A stretch of DNA of 64,000 nt, taken from NCBI RefSeq assembly GCF_001425175.1, contig NZ_LMDV01000001.1:1137454-1201453 (forward strand), written 5' to 3'. The DNA is from Nocardioides sp. Root1257 (GTDB taxonomy: Bacteria; Actinomycetota; Actinomycetes; Propionibacteriales; Nocardioidaceae). The notes beneath the pieces are model-generated. The model saw nothing but the letters and a program-made list of their open reading frames with translations, searched no databases and was not told the DNA's origin. Below are positions 45,711 to 54,004 of this stretch, piece by piece (positions within the stretch are counted from its first letter, which is position 1; each line of letters starts with the position of its first letter). Both the position numbers and the translations under genes were made by a program.

Positions 45711-47693
45711 TCAGACGACGGACAGCGGCAGCAGCTGGCGGCCGGTGGGGCCGATCTGGATCTCGGTGTTCATCTCCGGGCAGACGCCGCAGTCGTAGCA
45801 GGGCGTCCAGCGGCAGTCCTCGACCTCGACGTCGGAGCTGCCGTCAGCCACCGCGAGGGCGTCCTCCCAGTCGGCCCACAGCCAGTCCTTGTCGAGACCC
45901 GAGTCGAGGTGGTCCCAGGGCAGCACCTCGTCGTAGTCGCGCTCGCGGGTGGTGAACCAGGCGAGGTCGAGGCCGGAGCCCGCCAGCGCGGACTCGGCGC
46001 TCTCAGCCCAGCGGTCGTAGGAGAAGTGCTCGCTCCAGCCGTCGAACCGGCCGCCGTCGCGCCACACCTGCTCGATGACGGCACCGACGCGACGGTCGCC
46101 GCGGGAGAGCAGTCCCTCGATGATGCCGGGCTTGCCGTCGTGGTAGCGGAAGCCGATCGCGCGGCCGTACTTCTTGTCGTCGCGGACCGTGTCGCGCAGC
46201 TTCTTGAGCCGCTCGTCGGTGGTCTCGTGGTCGAGCTGCGCGGCCCACTGGAACGGCGTGTGCGGCTTCGGCACGAACCCACCGATGGAGACCGTGCAGC
46301 GGATGTCGTTGCGACCGGAGACCTCGCGCCCCTTGGCGATCACCTTGCGCGCGAGGTCAGCGACCTGCAGCACGTCCTCGTCGGTCTCGGTCGGCAGGCC
46401 CACCATGAAGTAGAGCTTCACCTGGCGCCAGCCGTGGGAGTACGCCGCCGCGACGGTCTGGATCAGGTCCTCCTCGGTGACCATCTTGTTGATCACCTTG
46501 CGCATCCGCTCGCTGCCGCCCTCGGGCGCGAACGTCAGGCCGGAGCGCCGGCCGTTGCGGGAGAACTCGTTGGCCAGCGAGATGTTGAAGGCGTCCACGC
46601 GCGTCGACGGGAGGGACAGCGAGACGTTCGTGCCCTCGTAGCGGTCGGCCAGGCCCTTGGCGACGTCGCCGATCTCGGTGTGGTCCGCGGAGCTCAGCGA
46701 GAGCAGCCCGACCTCCTCGAACCCGGACTTGCGGATGCCGTTCTCGACCATGTCGCCGATGGTCTCGATGGAGCGCTCGCGCACCGGGCGCGTGATCATG
46801 CCGGCCTGGCAGAAGCGGCACCCGCGGGTGCAGCCGCGGAAGATCTCGACGGAGAAGCGCTCGTGGACGGTCTCGGCCAGCGGGACCAGCGGCTTGGCCG
46901 GGTAGGGCCAGGCGTCGAGGTCCATCAGCGTGTGCTTGCGGACCCGGAACGGGATGCCCGGTCGGTTGGGGACGACGGCCTCGATGGTGCCGTCGGCGGC
47001 GTACGCGACGTCGTAGAAGCGCGGGACGTAGATGTTGCCGCTGACGGCCAGGCGCCGGAGCACCTCGTCGCGGCCACCCGGCTCGCCCTCGGACTTCCAG
47101 TCCCGGATCACCTCGGAGATCGCGAGCACGACCTCCTCGCCGTCACCGAGCACGGCGGCGTCGAGGAAGTCGGCGATCGGCTCGGGGTTGAAGGCCGCGT
47201 GGCCGCCGGCGAGCACGATCGGGTCGGCGTCCGTGCGGTCGGCGCTGTGCAGCGGGATGCCGGCGAGGTCGAGGGCGTTGAGCATGTTGGTGTAGCCGAG
47301 CTCGGTCGAGAAGCTCAGGCCGAAGACGTCGAACGCCCGGACCGGACGGTGGGCGTCGACGGTGAACTGCGGGATGGGGCCCTGCTCGTCGCCGGTCCGC
47401 ATCACCTGCTCCATGTCGGGCCACACGGCGTAGGTGCGCTCGGCGACGATCCAGTCACGCTCGTTGAGCACTTCGTAGAGGATCTGCACGCCCTGGTTGG
47501 GCAGCCCGACCTCGTAGGCGTCGGGGTACATCAGGGCCCAGCGGACGGTGTGACCGCCGTCGGGCGCGCAGTCCCAGTCCTTGACGGTGGAGTTGAGCTC
47601 GCCACCGACGTACTGGATCGGCTTGGAGACCGAGGGCAGACGGGGCTCGAGACGGGCGAAGACCGACTCGGGGGCGCTGGCGGGCGCGGACAT
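45711..47693 (-). CDS. B12-binding radical SAM protein, TIGR03960 family
   Basis: A 660-aa radical SAM enzyme. The N-terminal third contains a cobalamin-binding-like Rossmann region (ALMYPDAYEVGLPNQGVQILYEVLN, FDVFGLSFSTELGYTNMLNALDLAGIPL). The central barrel has the cluster motif CTRGCRFCQAG, and the C-terminus has an extra cysteine motif CRWTPCYDCGVCPEMN. This is the TIGR03960 family, normally paired with the TIGR03936 protein. The reaction is unknown. It lies downstream of a 52-aa gene and a drug exporter on the same strand. A possible -10 box TACGCT lies about 30 nt before the ATG. Confidence 0.93.
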   Translation of the reverse strand: MSAPASAPESVFARLEPRLPSVSKPIQYVGGELNSTVKDWDCAPDGGHTVRWALMYPDAYEVGLPNQGVQILYEVLNERDWIVAERTYAVWPDMEQVMRTGDEQGPIPQFTVDAHRPVRAFDVFGLSFSTELGYTNMLNALDLAGIPLHSADRTDADPIVLAGGHAAFNPEPIADFLDAAVLGDGEEVVLAISEVIRDWKSEGEPGGRDEVLRRLAVSGNIYVPRFYDVAYAADGTIEAVVPNRPGIPFRVRKHTLMDLDAWPYPAKPLVPLAETVHERFSVEIFRGCTRGCRFCQAGMITRPVRERSIETIGDMVENGIRKSGFEEVGLLSLSSADHTEIGDVAKGLADRYEGTNVSLSLPSTRVDAFNISLANEFSRNGRRSGLTFAPEGGSERMRKVINKMVTEEDLIQTVAAAYSHGWRQVKLYFMVGLPTETDEDVLQVADLARKVIAKGREVSGRNDIRCTVSIGGFVPKPHTPFQWAAQLDHETTDERLKKLRDTVRDDKKYGRAIGFRYHDGKPGIIEGLLSRGDRRVGAVIEQVWRDGGRFDGWSEHFSYDRWAESAESALAGSGLDLAWFTTRERDYDEVLPWDHLDSGLDKDWLWADWEDALAVADGSSDVEVEDCRWTPCYDCGVCPEMNTEIQIGPTGRQLLPLSVV

Positions 47694-47775
47694 CAGAGAA
47701 CCTCGCGGGGCTGGGAAGGCGGAAGCACCCAGCGTACGTCCGGCGGGGGTCGCGCAGCGAACCGTCAGCCCGGAG

Positions 47776-47934
47776 TCAGTCGGCGTCGGGCGCGAGCTCC
47801 TCGAGGGCCGCCCGCGCGATCGGCAGCTCCTCCTGGGCCAGGGCGATCAGGTCCTCCAGCCCGGCCACGCCGTACCTGTTGGCGACGTGCTGCACGGCGT
47901 CGACGATCTCGGGCTCGTAGTCACGGTCCGTCAT
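47776..47934 (-). CDS. Small acidic hypothetical protein (52 aa)
   Basis: A 52-aa acidic, helix-forming protein (MTDRDYEPEIVDAVQHVANR at the N-terminus; C-terminus rich in Glu, Ala and Leu, ending LEELAPDAD). The frame has GC-rich third positions, and its ATG has GGATGGAG upstream. It starts 25 nt after the MFS stop and ends 83 nt before the radical SAM gene, all on the same strand, so it probably belongs to the MFS transcript. No family is recognised. Confidence 0.7.
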   Translation of the reverse strand: MTDRDYEPEIVDAVQHVANRYGVAGLEDLIALAQEELPIARAALEELAPDAD

Positions 47935-47959
47935 GGCTCCATCCAAACAGACCGTCGGG

Positions 47960-49606
47960 TCAGAGCGGGGGCTCGGCGTCCGCCTCGGCGCGTGCGGCGG
48001 CGCTCGCCGAGGTGGCTCTCAGCTCGACGGCGGGGAGCAGCAGCAGGATCAGGAAGGCGAGGACGCCGACGCCGGCGGCGAGCAGGAAGACCTGGTCCAT
48101 CGACTCGGCGAAGCCCACCTTGAACGGGTGCGCGATGACGGCGGGCAGCTGCTCGATGAAGGAGGAGTCGTCCTGGACCTGGGCGATCACCGAGGGGTCG
48201 AGACCGTGCCCGGCCGCCACCGCCTGCTGCCACTCCGGTGTCTGCGACTCGTCCTTGATGGCGTCGGCGATGTTGCCGCCGACGGTGCTGAAGAGCACCG
48301 ACAGGAAGACCGCGACGCCCAGCGTGCCGCCGATCTGGCGGAAGAAGGTCGCCGAGCTGGTGGCGACGCCGATCTCGGTCGGCGGCACCGAGCTCTGCAT
48401 GATCAGGAGGAGCGGCTGCATGCAGTTGCCGAGCCCGAGCCCGAGCACCAGCATCGACAGGCTGACCCACAGGAGCGAGGTGTCGGCACCGCACAGCGAG
48501 AGCAGCACCAGGCCCACGACGACGAGCGCGGACCCGACGATCGGGAAGAGCCGGATGTGGCCGGTGCGCGAGATGACCTGGCCGGCGCCGATCGAGCCGG
48601 CCATCATGCCGGCCACCATCGGCAGGGTGAGCAGGCCCGCCTCGGTCGGCGAGGCGCCGTGCACGATCTGCATGTAGAGCGGGAGCAGCATGATGCCGCC
48701 GAACATGGCGACGCCGACGGTGAGGCTCGCCGCGATGCACACCGCAGCCGAGCGGATCCGGAAGAGCCGCAGCGGGATCAGCGCGGCATCGGCCATCATC
48801 CGCTCGGCGAGCACGAAGCCGACGACACCCACGACGCCGATCGCGTAGCAGGCGAGCGAGCGGGGCGAGTCCCAGCCCCAGTAGCGGCCCTGCTCGGCGA
48901 CCGTCAGCAGTGGCACGAGGCCAACGACCAGCGCGACCGCGCCCCACCAGTCGATGCGGACGTGGCGCGGGGTGTGGTGGATGTGGAGGGTACGGAAGAC
49001 GACGGCCAGGGCGGCGATGCCGATCGGGACGTTGACCAGGAAGACCCAGCGCCAGCCGTCGAGCCCGAGGATGGTGTCCTGGCCGGCGAAGAAGCCACCG
49101 ATGAGCGGGCCGAGCACGCTCGAGGTGCCGAACATGGCCATGAAGTAGCCGGTGTAGCGGGCCCGCTCCCGCGGGGACACGATGTCGCCGATGATCGCCA
49201 GCACGAGCGTGAAGAGTCCGCCGGCCCCGAGCCCCTGGAAGGCGCGGAATGCCGCCAGCTGGTACATCGTGGTCGCGAACGAGCAGAGCGCCGAGCCGAC
49301 GATGAAGACGGTGATCGCGAACATGAAGAGCTTCTTGCGACCGTAGTTGTCGCCGAGCTTGCCGTAGATCGGCGTCGTGATCGTCGCGGTGATCAGGTAC
49401 GCCGTGGTCACCCAGGCCTGCACCGACAGCCCGTTGAGGTCGTCGGCGATGGTGCGGATCGACGTGCTCACGATCGTCTGGTCGAGGGCGCCGAGGAACA
49501 TGCCGAGCATCAGGCCCGAGAGGATCGTGAGGATCTGCCGGTGGGTGTATTCGCCGGTCGTGGCGTCGGGTGCCGGTGCCGCCACCGGGCTCGCGTTGTC
49601 GTTCAT
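47960..49606 (-). CDS. DHA2-family MFS drug exporter (EmrB/QacA type)
   Basis: A 548-aa, 14-helix exporter. Features are LGALDQTIVSTSIRTIADDLNG in helix 1, motif A GKLGDNYGRKKLF, the AFRAFQGLGAGGLFTLVLAIIGDIVSPRERARYTGYF block, and a periplasmic loop near the C-terminus (SQTPEWQQAVAAGHGLDPSVIAQVQDDSSFIEQLP) typical of this branch. It is only distantly similar to the other DHA2 exporter at 28389, so it is not a recent duplicate. The ATG at 49606 follows a TAGGCT -10 box by 7 nt; the long upstream frame is an artefact across ribA. Confidence 0.92.
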   Translation of the reverse strand: MNDNASPVAAPAPDATTGEYTHRQILTILSGLMLGMFLGALDQTIVSTSIRTIADDLNGLSVQAWVTTAYLITATITTPIYGKLGDNYGRKKLFMFAITVFIVGSALCSFATTMYQLAAFRAFQGLGAGGLFTLVLAIIGDIVSPRERARYTGYFMAMFGTSSVLGPLIGGFFAGQDTILGLDGWRWVFLVNVPIGIAALAVVFRTLHIHHTPRHVRIDWWGAVALVVGLVPLLTVAEQGRYWGWDSPRSLACYAIGVVGVVGFVLAERMMADAALIPLRLFRIRSAAVCIAASLTVGVAMFGGIMLLPLYMQIVHGASPTEAGLLTLPMVAGMMAGSIGAGQVISRTGHIRLFPIVGSALVVVGLVLLSLCGADTSLLWVSLSMLVLGLGLGNCMQPLLLIMQSSVPPTEIGVATSSATFFRQIGGTLGVAVFLSVLFSTVGGNIADAIKDESQTPEWQQAVAAGHGLDPSVIAQVQDDSSFIEQLPAVIAHPFKVGFAESMDQVFLLAAGVGVLAFLILLLLPAVELRATSASAAARAEADAEPPL

Positions 49607-49613
49607 CGCGCGC

Positions 49614-49619
49614 AGCCTA
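49614..49619 (-). promoter_or_regulatory. -10 box TAGGCT, leaderless promoter of the MFS gene
   Basis: Minus-strand TAGGCT, spacer GCGCGCG (7 nt), then the ATG at 49606. It separates this exporter from the ribA-containing cluster, which ends at 49627. Confidence 0.6.
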
Positions 49620-49626
49620 GGGCAAC

Positions 49627-50232
49627 CTATTCCGCAGCGACCCCCACCAGGTGCCCGTGCCGCACCTTGGCCTCCAGGTAGCGGCCGTTGCTCGCCGAGC
49701 GGTGCACCGCGGTCGGCACCCGGCGCGTGACCTCGATACCGAGGGCGGCGAGCTGCCCGGTCTTGTCGGGGTTGTTGGTGAGCAGCGCGACGCGCCGCTC
49801 CCCCAGCGCCTCGAGCATCTGCGCGGCGACGGTGTAGTCGCGCTCGTCCTCGCCGTACCCCAGGGCGACGTTGGCCTCGTAGGTGTCCAGGCCGGCGTCC
49901 TGGAGGGCGTAGGCGTCGAGCTTCGCGTAGAGCCCGATGCCGCGTCCCTCCTGGCGCAGGTAGAGCAGGTAGCCGCCGACGTCGGCGATCCGCTCGACGG
50001 ACTCCCGAAGCTGGGGCCCACAGTCGCAGCGCGCGCTGCCGAGCACGTCGCCGGTCAGGCACTCGCTGTGCACCCGCACCAGCGGCTCGCGGCGTACGGC
50101 GGGCCCGAGCCTCAGGGCCAGGTGCTCGCGACCGTCCGTGAGGCCGTCGAAGGTCACCACCCGCGCGGCGGTGGACCAGCCGTCGGCGAAGCGCAGCGGG
50201 AGCGGGAGCTCGGTGCGGATCGATGCGGTCAT
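49627..50232 (-). CDS. ribA: GTP cyclohydrolase II
   Basis: Opens GTP to 2,5-diamino-6-ribosylamino-4-pyrimidinone phosphate with release of formate and pyrophosphate. The 201-aa product has the zinc cysteines in SECLTGDVLGSARCDCG (about C58, C69, C71), the catalytic LYLRQEGRGIGLYAKLDAYALQD segment and LLTNNPDKTGQLAALGIEV. It is a stand-alone GCHII without a DHBP synthase (RibB) domain, and no ribE/ribH/ribD genes of riboflavin synthesis are nearby. It is coupled (ATGA) to a RibD-type reductase and sits last in a cluster with a pterin-synthase homologue, so it probably serves that pathway rather than bulk riboflavin. Confidence 0.95.
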   Translation of the reverse strand: MTASIRTELPLPLRFADGWSTAARVVTFDGLTDGREHLALRLGPAVRREPLVRVHSECLTGDVLGSARCDCGPQLRESVERIADVGGYLLYLRQEGRGIGLYAKLDAYALQDAGLDTYEANVALGYGEDERDYTVAAQMLEALGERRVALLTNNPDKTGQLAALGIEVTRRVPTAVHRSASNGRYLEAKVRHGHLVGVAAE

Positions 50233-50924
50233 GCGGACTCCTCGAAGCGGTCGGAGAGCCGGTAGCGCAGCAGCACGACCTCGCCGATCCGGCGTACGTC
50301 GGCCAGCGTCGCCGGGGTCGCGGGCCCGAACGGGAAGGGGCCGTCGTCGACGAACCGGCGCGCGGCGGAGTCGCCGACGAAGAAGGGGGCCACGACCAGC
50401 TGCAGCTCGTCGGCGACGTCCTCGACGAGGAACTGGGTGTGGATGGTGCCGCCACCCTCGACCATCAGCCGCTCGACGCCGCGCTCGCGCAGGTCCTCGG
50501 CGAGCCGGCGCATCGAGACCCGGGGTCCCCCGTCGACGACGGTGGCGACCGCGCCGAGGCGGGACCTCGCCTGCGCGACGTACGGCGACGGGCTGTAGAC
50601 GAGCTTCTCGGCGTCACCGGTCGTGAAGAACCGCGCGCTCGGGTCGAGGTCGGCGCGGCAGGTGACGGTCACCTTGAGCGGCGTCGGCTTGAGCCCGCGG
50701 GCGACCCGGTCGAGCTGGCGGTCGGGGTGCCGGACCAGCAGGCGCGGGTTGTCCTTGCGGACCGTGGTGGCGCCGACCAGGATCGCGTCGCAGCCGGCGC
50801 GCACCTCGTCGACCCGGTCGAGGTCGGCCTCGTTGGACAGGATCAGCCGCTCGTCGCCGGCGCTGTCGAGGTAGCCGTCGATGGACATCCCGCAGCTGAG
50901 GACGGTGTAGGGACGCTCAGGCAC
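50229..50924 (-). CDS. RibD C-terminal-type pyrimidine reductase (dihydrofolate reductase superfamily)
   Basis: A 231-aa NADPH-dependent reductase of the RibD C-domain type, without the deaminase half. Motifs are TVLSCGMSIDGYLDSAGDERLILSNEADLDRVDEVRAGCDAILVGATTVRKDNPRLLVR and LMVEGGGTIHTQFL. Enzymes of this group reduce the ribosyl side chain of the GTP cyclohydrolase II product to the ribityl form. The GTG at 50924 overlaps the upstream flippase-like gene by 8 bp, and the stop overlaps ribA, so it acts within the same operon and fits directly after RibA. Confidence 0.9.
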   Translation of the reverse strand: MPERPYTVLSCGMSIDGYLDSAGDERLILSNEADLDRVDEVRAGCDAILVGATTVRKDNPRLLVRHPDRQLDRVARGLKPTPLKVTVTCRADLDPSARFFTTGDAEKLVYSPSPYVAQARSRLGAVATVVDGGPRVSMRRLAEDLRERGVERLMVEGGGTIHTQFLVEDVADELQLVVAPFFVGDSAARRFVDDGPFPFGPATPATLADVRRIGEVVLLRYRLSDRFEESA

Positions 50925-51672
50925 GCGCGACCCCTCTCGCGAGCAGGACGCCGCCCGGCAGCGTCGCGACCAGGGCGAGGACGCCGTACAGCACGGCGAC
51001 CGTCGCTCCCTGGGCGGCGCCGAGCCCGGCGGCCGCGAAGGCCCAGGCGGCCACCCCCTCGCGCGGGCCCCAGCCCGCGACGTTGAAGGGGATGGCGGCG
51101 GCGAGCATGACGAGCAGGGCCAGGGGCAGCAGCTCGACCAGGGACGCGTCGGTGCCGGCGGCCCGGGCGGCGACCAGGAAGACCAGCACGTGCCCGGCCG
51201 ACGAGAGCAGCGAGGCGGTGACGACGGCGGGCCAGCGCACCAGGGCCGCCACGATGACGACGACGAGAAGCACGGCCGCCCACGGCGCCGGCCCGACCAG
51301 GAGCACCGCGCCGGCGGCGAGCACCTGCACGGCCTGGCCGGACCCGCGGTCGGCGACGACGGGCAGCGTGCCGTGCCGGACCGCCCGGTGCACGTCGCCG
51401 AGCACGCCACCGGGCAGCGTCGCGTTGAGGAACTGCGAGCGGTAGTAGGCCGCGAACGCCTCGCGCAGCGGCACGTCCACCCCGAGGCCGCGGGCGAGCA
51501 CCCGCCAGCGCCAGGCGCAGCAGAGCGTGGTCGCGGCGGTGAGGACCACGGCGGCGACGAGCGCGGCCGGACCCGCCGAGCGGACCGCCTGCACGAAGGG
51601 CCCCGGGCCGACCCACCAGAGCACGACTGCGAGGACCACGAGGCCACCGGCCACCTTCGTCCGGCGGCTCAC
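50917..51672 (-). CDS. Lysylphosphatidylglycerol synthase-like/flippase membrane protein
   Basis: A 251-aa membrane protein with about seven hydrophobic segments. It matches the transmembrane (flippase-like, UPF0104/AglD-type) region of MprF-like proteins, for example AFAAYYRSQFLNATLPGGVLGDVHRAVRHG and AAIPFNVAGWGPREGVAAWAF, without the aminoacyl-transfer domain. Such proteins move lipid-linked products across membranes. GTG start overlapping the glycosyltransferase stop (GTGA). Its place in the cluster suggests transport of a glycosylated or lipid-linked product. Confidence 0.85.
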   Translation of the reverse strand: MSRRTKVAGGLVVLAVVLWWVGPGPFVQAVRSAGPAALVAAVVLTAATTLCCAWRWRVLARGLGVDVPLREAFAAYYRSQFLNATLPGGVLGDVHRAVRHGTLPVVADRGSGQAVQVLAAGAVLLVGPAPWAAVLLVVVIVAALVRWPAVVTASLLSSAGHVLVFLVAARAAGTDASLVELLPLALLVMLAAAIPFNVAGWGPREGVAAWAFAAAGLGAAQGATVAVLYGVLALVATLPGGVLLARGVARA

Positions 51673-52601
51673 GGTGCGACCTCCACGAGGGCGCCCGAGA
51701 CGAGTGCGGCCGTGCGCGACCAGTCGCCGAGGGAGGTACGCCGCGCCCGCGCGGCCTCGCGCAGGGCGGCGCGGTGGGCGTCGTCCGTCAGCCAGCGGCG
51801 CAGCGCGCCGGCGAGGGCGTCGGGGTCGCCCGGCGGCACCAGCACGCCGGCGTGGCCGACCGCCTCGTGCACGCCACCGACATCGCTCGCGATCACCGGG
51901 ACCCCGCGCGCCAGCGCCTCGGTCACGACCATCCCGTAGGTCTCGGCGCGCGAGGCGAGCACCAGCAGGTCGGCGTCGGCGTACGTCGCATCGAGCTCGG
52001 CCCGGGTCTGCGGTCCGGTGAGGTGCACGGCGTCGCCGACCCGGGCGGCGAACGCCGGCTCGATCTCCGTCGACCCCACGCCCCGGCAGGTCCAGGCGAG
52101 GTCGCCCAGCCCGTCGAGCGCGTCGGACAGCACGTCGTACCCCTTGAGGAACGTCACCGCCCCCACGCACAGCAACGTCCCGCCGGAGGCCGAGCCCGCC
52201 GCCGGTGCCGCGACGTCCACCCCCGGCTCCGCGACGCGGACCCGCGACGGAGCGAGGTCGTACCACTCGAGGAGCCGCCGTCGCGTCCACCGGCTCGTGG
52301 TGACCACGCCCGCGGCGGCCCGCAGCACGTCGCGCTCCCAGGGGACCACGGGGCCGCGGGGCATGTGGACGAGCACGACGATCCGGACCCGGGCCGCTTC
52401 CTCGACCAGCGCCGGCGACGCGAGCAGCCCGTCGACGAGCGCGAGCGCACCGTCGGGGACGGTGCCCGTCGAGGTGTGCTCACGGGCGGCCCAACCGGCG
52501 TCGGCGAGGCCGGCGATGACGCGGCGGTCGTAGACGTTGCCGCCGCTCGGTCGCGCCGGGTCGTCGATCCCGGCGGGCACCACGACGTGGACGGTCCTCA
52601 C
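51669..52601 (-). CDS. Glycosyltransferase family 4-type protein
   Basis: A 310-aa GT-B glycosyltransferase. The C-terminal half has the family motifs [59 protein letters not shown] (the E-x7-E type donor-binding region) and [11 protein letters not shown]. The N-terminal half has acceptor-side strands ([26 protein letters not shown]). The donor and acceptor are unknown. GTG at 52601 overlaps the stop of the pterin-synthase homologue (GTGA), so sugar transfer is probably part of the same pathway. Confidence 0.9.
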   Translation of the reverse strand: MRTVHVVVPAGIDDPARPSGGNVYDRRVIAGLADAGWAAREHTSTGTVPDGALALVDGLLASPALVEEAARVRIVVLVHMPRGPVVPWERDVLRAAAGVVTTSRWTRRRLLEWYDLAPSRVRVAEPGVDVAAPAAGSASGGTLLCVGAVTFLKGYDVLSDALDGLGDLAWTCRGVGSTEIEPAFAARVGDAVHLTGPQTRAELDATYADADLLVLASRAETYGMVVTEALARGVPVIASDVGGVHEAVGHAGVLVPPGDPDALAGALRRWLTDDAHRAALREAARARRTSLGDWSRTAALVSGALVEVAP

Positions 52602-52978
52602 AGCGACCTCTCGTAGCCCGCCCACGCGACGTGGGACTCGTGCAGCGTGACGAGGAGCCGCTCCGGGGCGCCGAGCTCGCCGACCCGGTCGGCGAGCCGG
52701 TCGGCGACGACCTTCGCCAGCACCTCGGTCGAGGTGTTGGTGCCGGCGAGGTCGGGCTCGTCGTCGAGGTTGCGGTAGGTCAGGGCGCCGAGCACCTCGT
52801 GCAGCACCTCACCGGCCCGGCCGATGTCGACCAGGATCCCGTCGGGGCCGAGCTCCGGGCCGGAGAACGTCGCGTCCACGACGTACGTCGCGCCGTGCAG
52901 CCGCTGCGCCGGTCCGAACACCTCGCCGCGCAGGCTGTGGGCGATCATCATGTGGTCGCGGACGGTCACCGAGAACAC
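52598..52978 (-). CDS. 6-pyruvoyl-tetrahydropterin synthase/QueD-like protein with altered metal site
   Basis: A 126-aa T-fold protein of the PTPS/QueD family ([40 protein letters not shown] ... [44 protein letters not shown] ... [12 protein letters not shown]). The family uses three zinc-binding histidines, one in an AAH segment and two in HGHNY. Here the second is HGATY, so the third histidine is alanine, and the usual cysteine before it is also absent. The enzyme may therefore bind metal differently or catalyse another reaction on a GTP-derived substrate. GTG at 52978 lies 1 nt after the dehydrogenase stop. Confidence 0.85.
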   Translation of the reverse strand: MFSVTVRDHMMIAHSLRGEVFGPAQRLHGATYVVDATFSGPELGPDGILVDIGRAGEVLHEVLGALTYRNLDDEPDLAGTNTSTEVLAKVVADRLADRVGELGAPERLLVTLHESHVAWAGYERSL

Positions 52979-52979
52979 G

Positions 52980-53984
52980 TCAGGCCTCCTGCGGGTAGCG
53001 GATCGTGTGGCACAGCGCCGGGAGCTCCCCGGACGCCAGGGCGACCAGCACGTCGGGCAGGTCGGCGAAGTCGGACTCCCCCGTCAGCAGCACGTCGTAC
53101 GCCGGGTCGCGCAACACCCGGAGCGCCATCGCCAGCCGGTCGGTGTGGGTGCGTCGGGACCGGCCGGCCACCACCCCGACCTGGCTCGAGCGGATCCGCA
53201 GCCGTCGCGAGTGGAACGCGCCGCCGAGGCGGAGGTCCACGCCCCGGTCGCCGTACCAGCTCAGGTCGAGCACCGTGCCCTCCGGCTCCAGCAGGTCGAG
53301 CGAGAGCTGCAGCCCGGCCGCCGACGCGCTGGTGTGCACCACCGCGTCCCGCCCGCCGGGCGCGTCCCCCGGGGTCGCGAACGCGACACCGAGCCGCTCG
53401 GCGACGCCCGCGCGTGACTCGTCGACGTCGACGAGGGTCACCTCGAGCTCCGGGATGCCGGCGAGCAGGCGGGCCACGCAGCACCCGACCATCCCGGCCC
53501 CGACGACGGCCACCCGGTCCCCGACGAGCGGCCCGAGGTCCCACAGCGCGTTGAGCGCGGTCTCGACCGTTCCCGCGAGCACGGCCCGGCGGGCGGGCAC
53601 GCCGTCGGGGACCTCGACCACGGCCGACGCCGGCACGACGTACGCCGTCTGGTGCGGGTGCAGGCAGAACACGGTGCGGCCGAGGAGCGGGTCGGGCCCG
53701 GCCTCGACGACGCCGACACTGAGGTAGCCGTACTTGACCGGGCCGGGGAACGACCCGTCCTGGAACGGGGCCCGCATCTCCTCGCGCTGGCTCTCCGGCA
53801 CGCCGCCCCGGAAGACCAGCGTCTCGGTGCCGCGGCTGACGCCGGAGTGACGGGTGCGCACCCGGACCTCGCCCACGTCCGGCCCGGCGAGCGCCACGGG
53901 ACGGATCTCGCCGTGCCCCGGCGCGCGGACCCAGAACGCCGCCTCCGTGAACCCCGGCGGTGCGGTCTCCGTACGACTGGTCAC
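52980..53984 (-). CDS. MDR-superfamily dehydrogenase (zinc-type alcohol dehydrogenase-like)
   Basis: A 334-aa medium-chain dehydrogenase/reductase. Signs are [26 protein letters not shown] (catalytic-domain opening), the [11 protein letters not shown] segment, and the Rossmann motif [19 protein letters not shown]. The usual GHE and structural four-cysteine zinc motifs are not evident, so it belongs to a branch that often lacks full zinc sites. It is the first gene of the coupled minus-strand cluster. GTG at 53984 is preferred (GTG at 53993 is possible). It is divergent from the CDP-alcohol phosphotransferase fusion with only about 20 nt between. Confidence 0.82.
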   Translation of the reverse strand: MTSRTETAPPGFTEAAFWVRAPGHGEIRPVALAGPDVGEVRVRTRHSGVSRGTETLVFRGGVPESQREEMRAPFQDGSFPGPVKYGYLSVGVVEAGPDPLLGRTVFCLHPHQTAYVVPASAVVEVPDGVPARRAVLAGTVETALNALWDLGPLVGDRVAVVGAGMVGCCVARLLAGIPELEVTLVDVDESRAGVAERLGVAFATPGDAPGGRDAVVHTSASAAGLQLSLDLLEPEGTVLDLSWYGDRGVDLRLGGAFHSRRLRIRSSQVGVVAGRSRRTHTDRLAMALRVLRDPAYDVLLTGESDFADLPDVLVALASGELPALCHTIRYPQEA

Positions 53985-54004
53985 ACCCCACACACGGAGG
54001 CACC

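Noticed and set aside
28389..49606. Two DHA2 exporters as a recent duplication
   Set aside because: The proteins at 28389-29960 and 47960-49606 differ through most of their length and share only family motifs.
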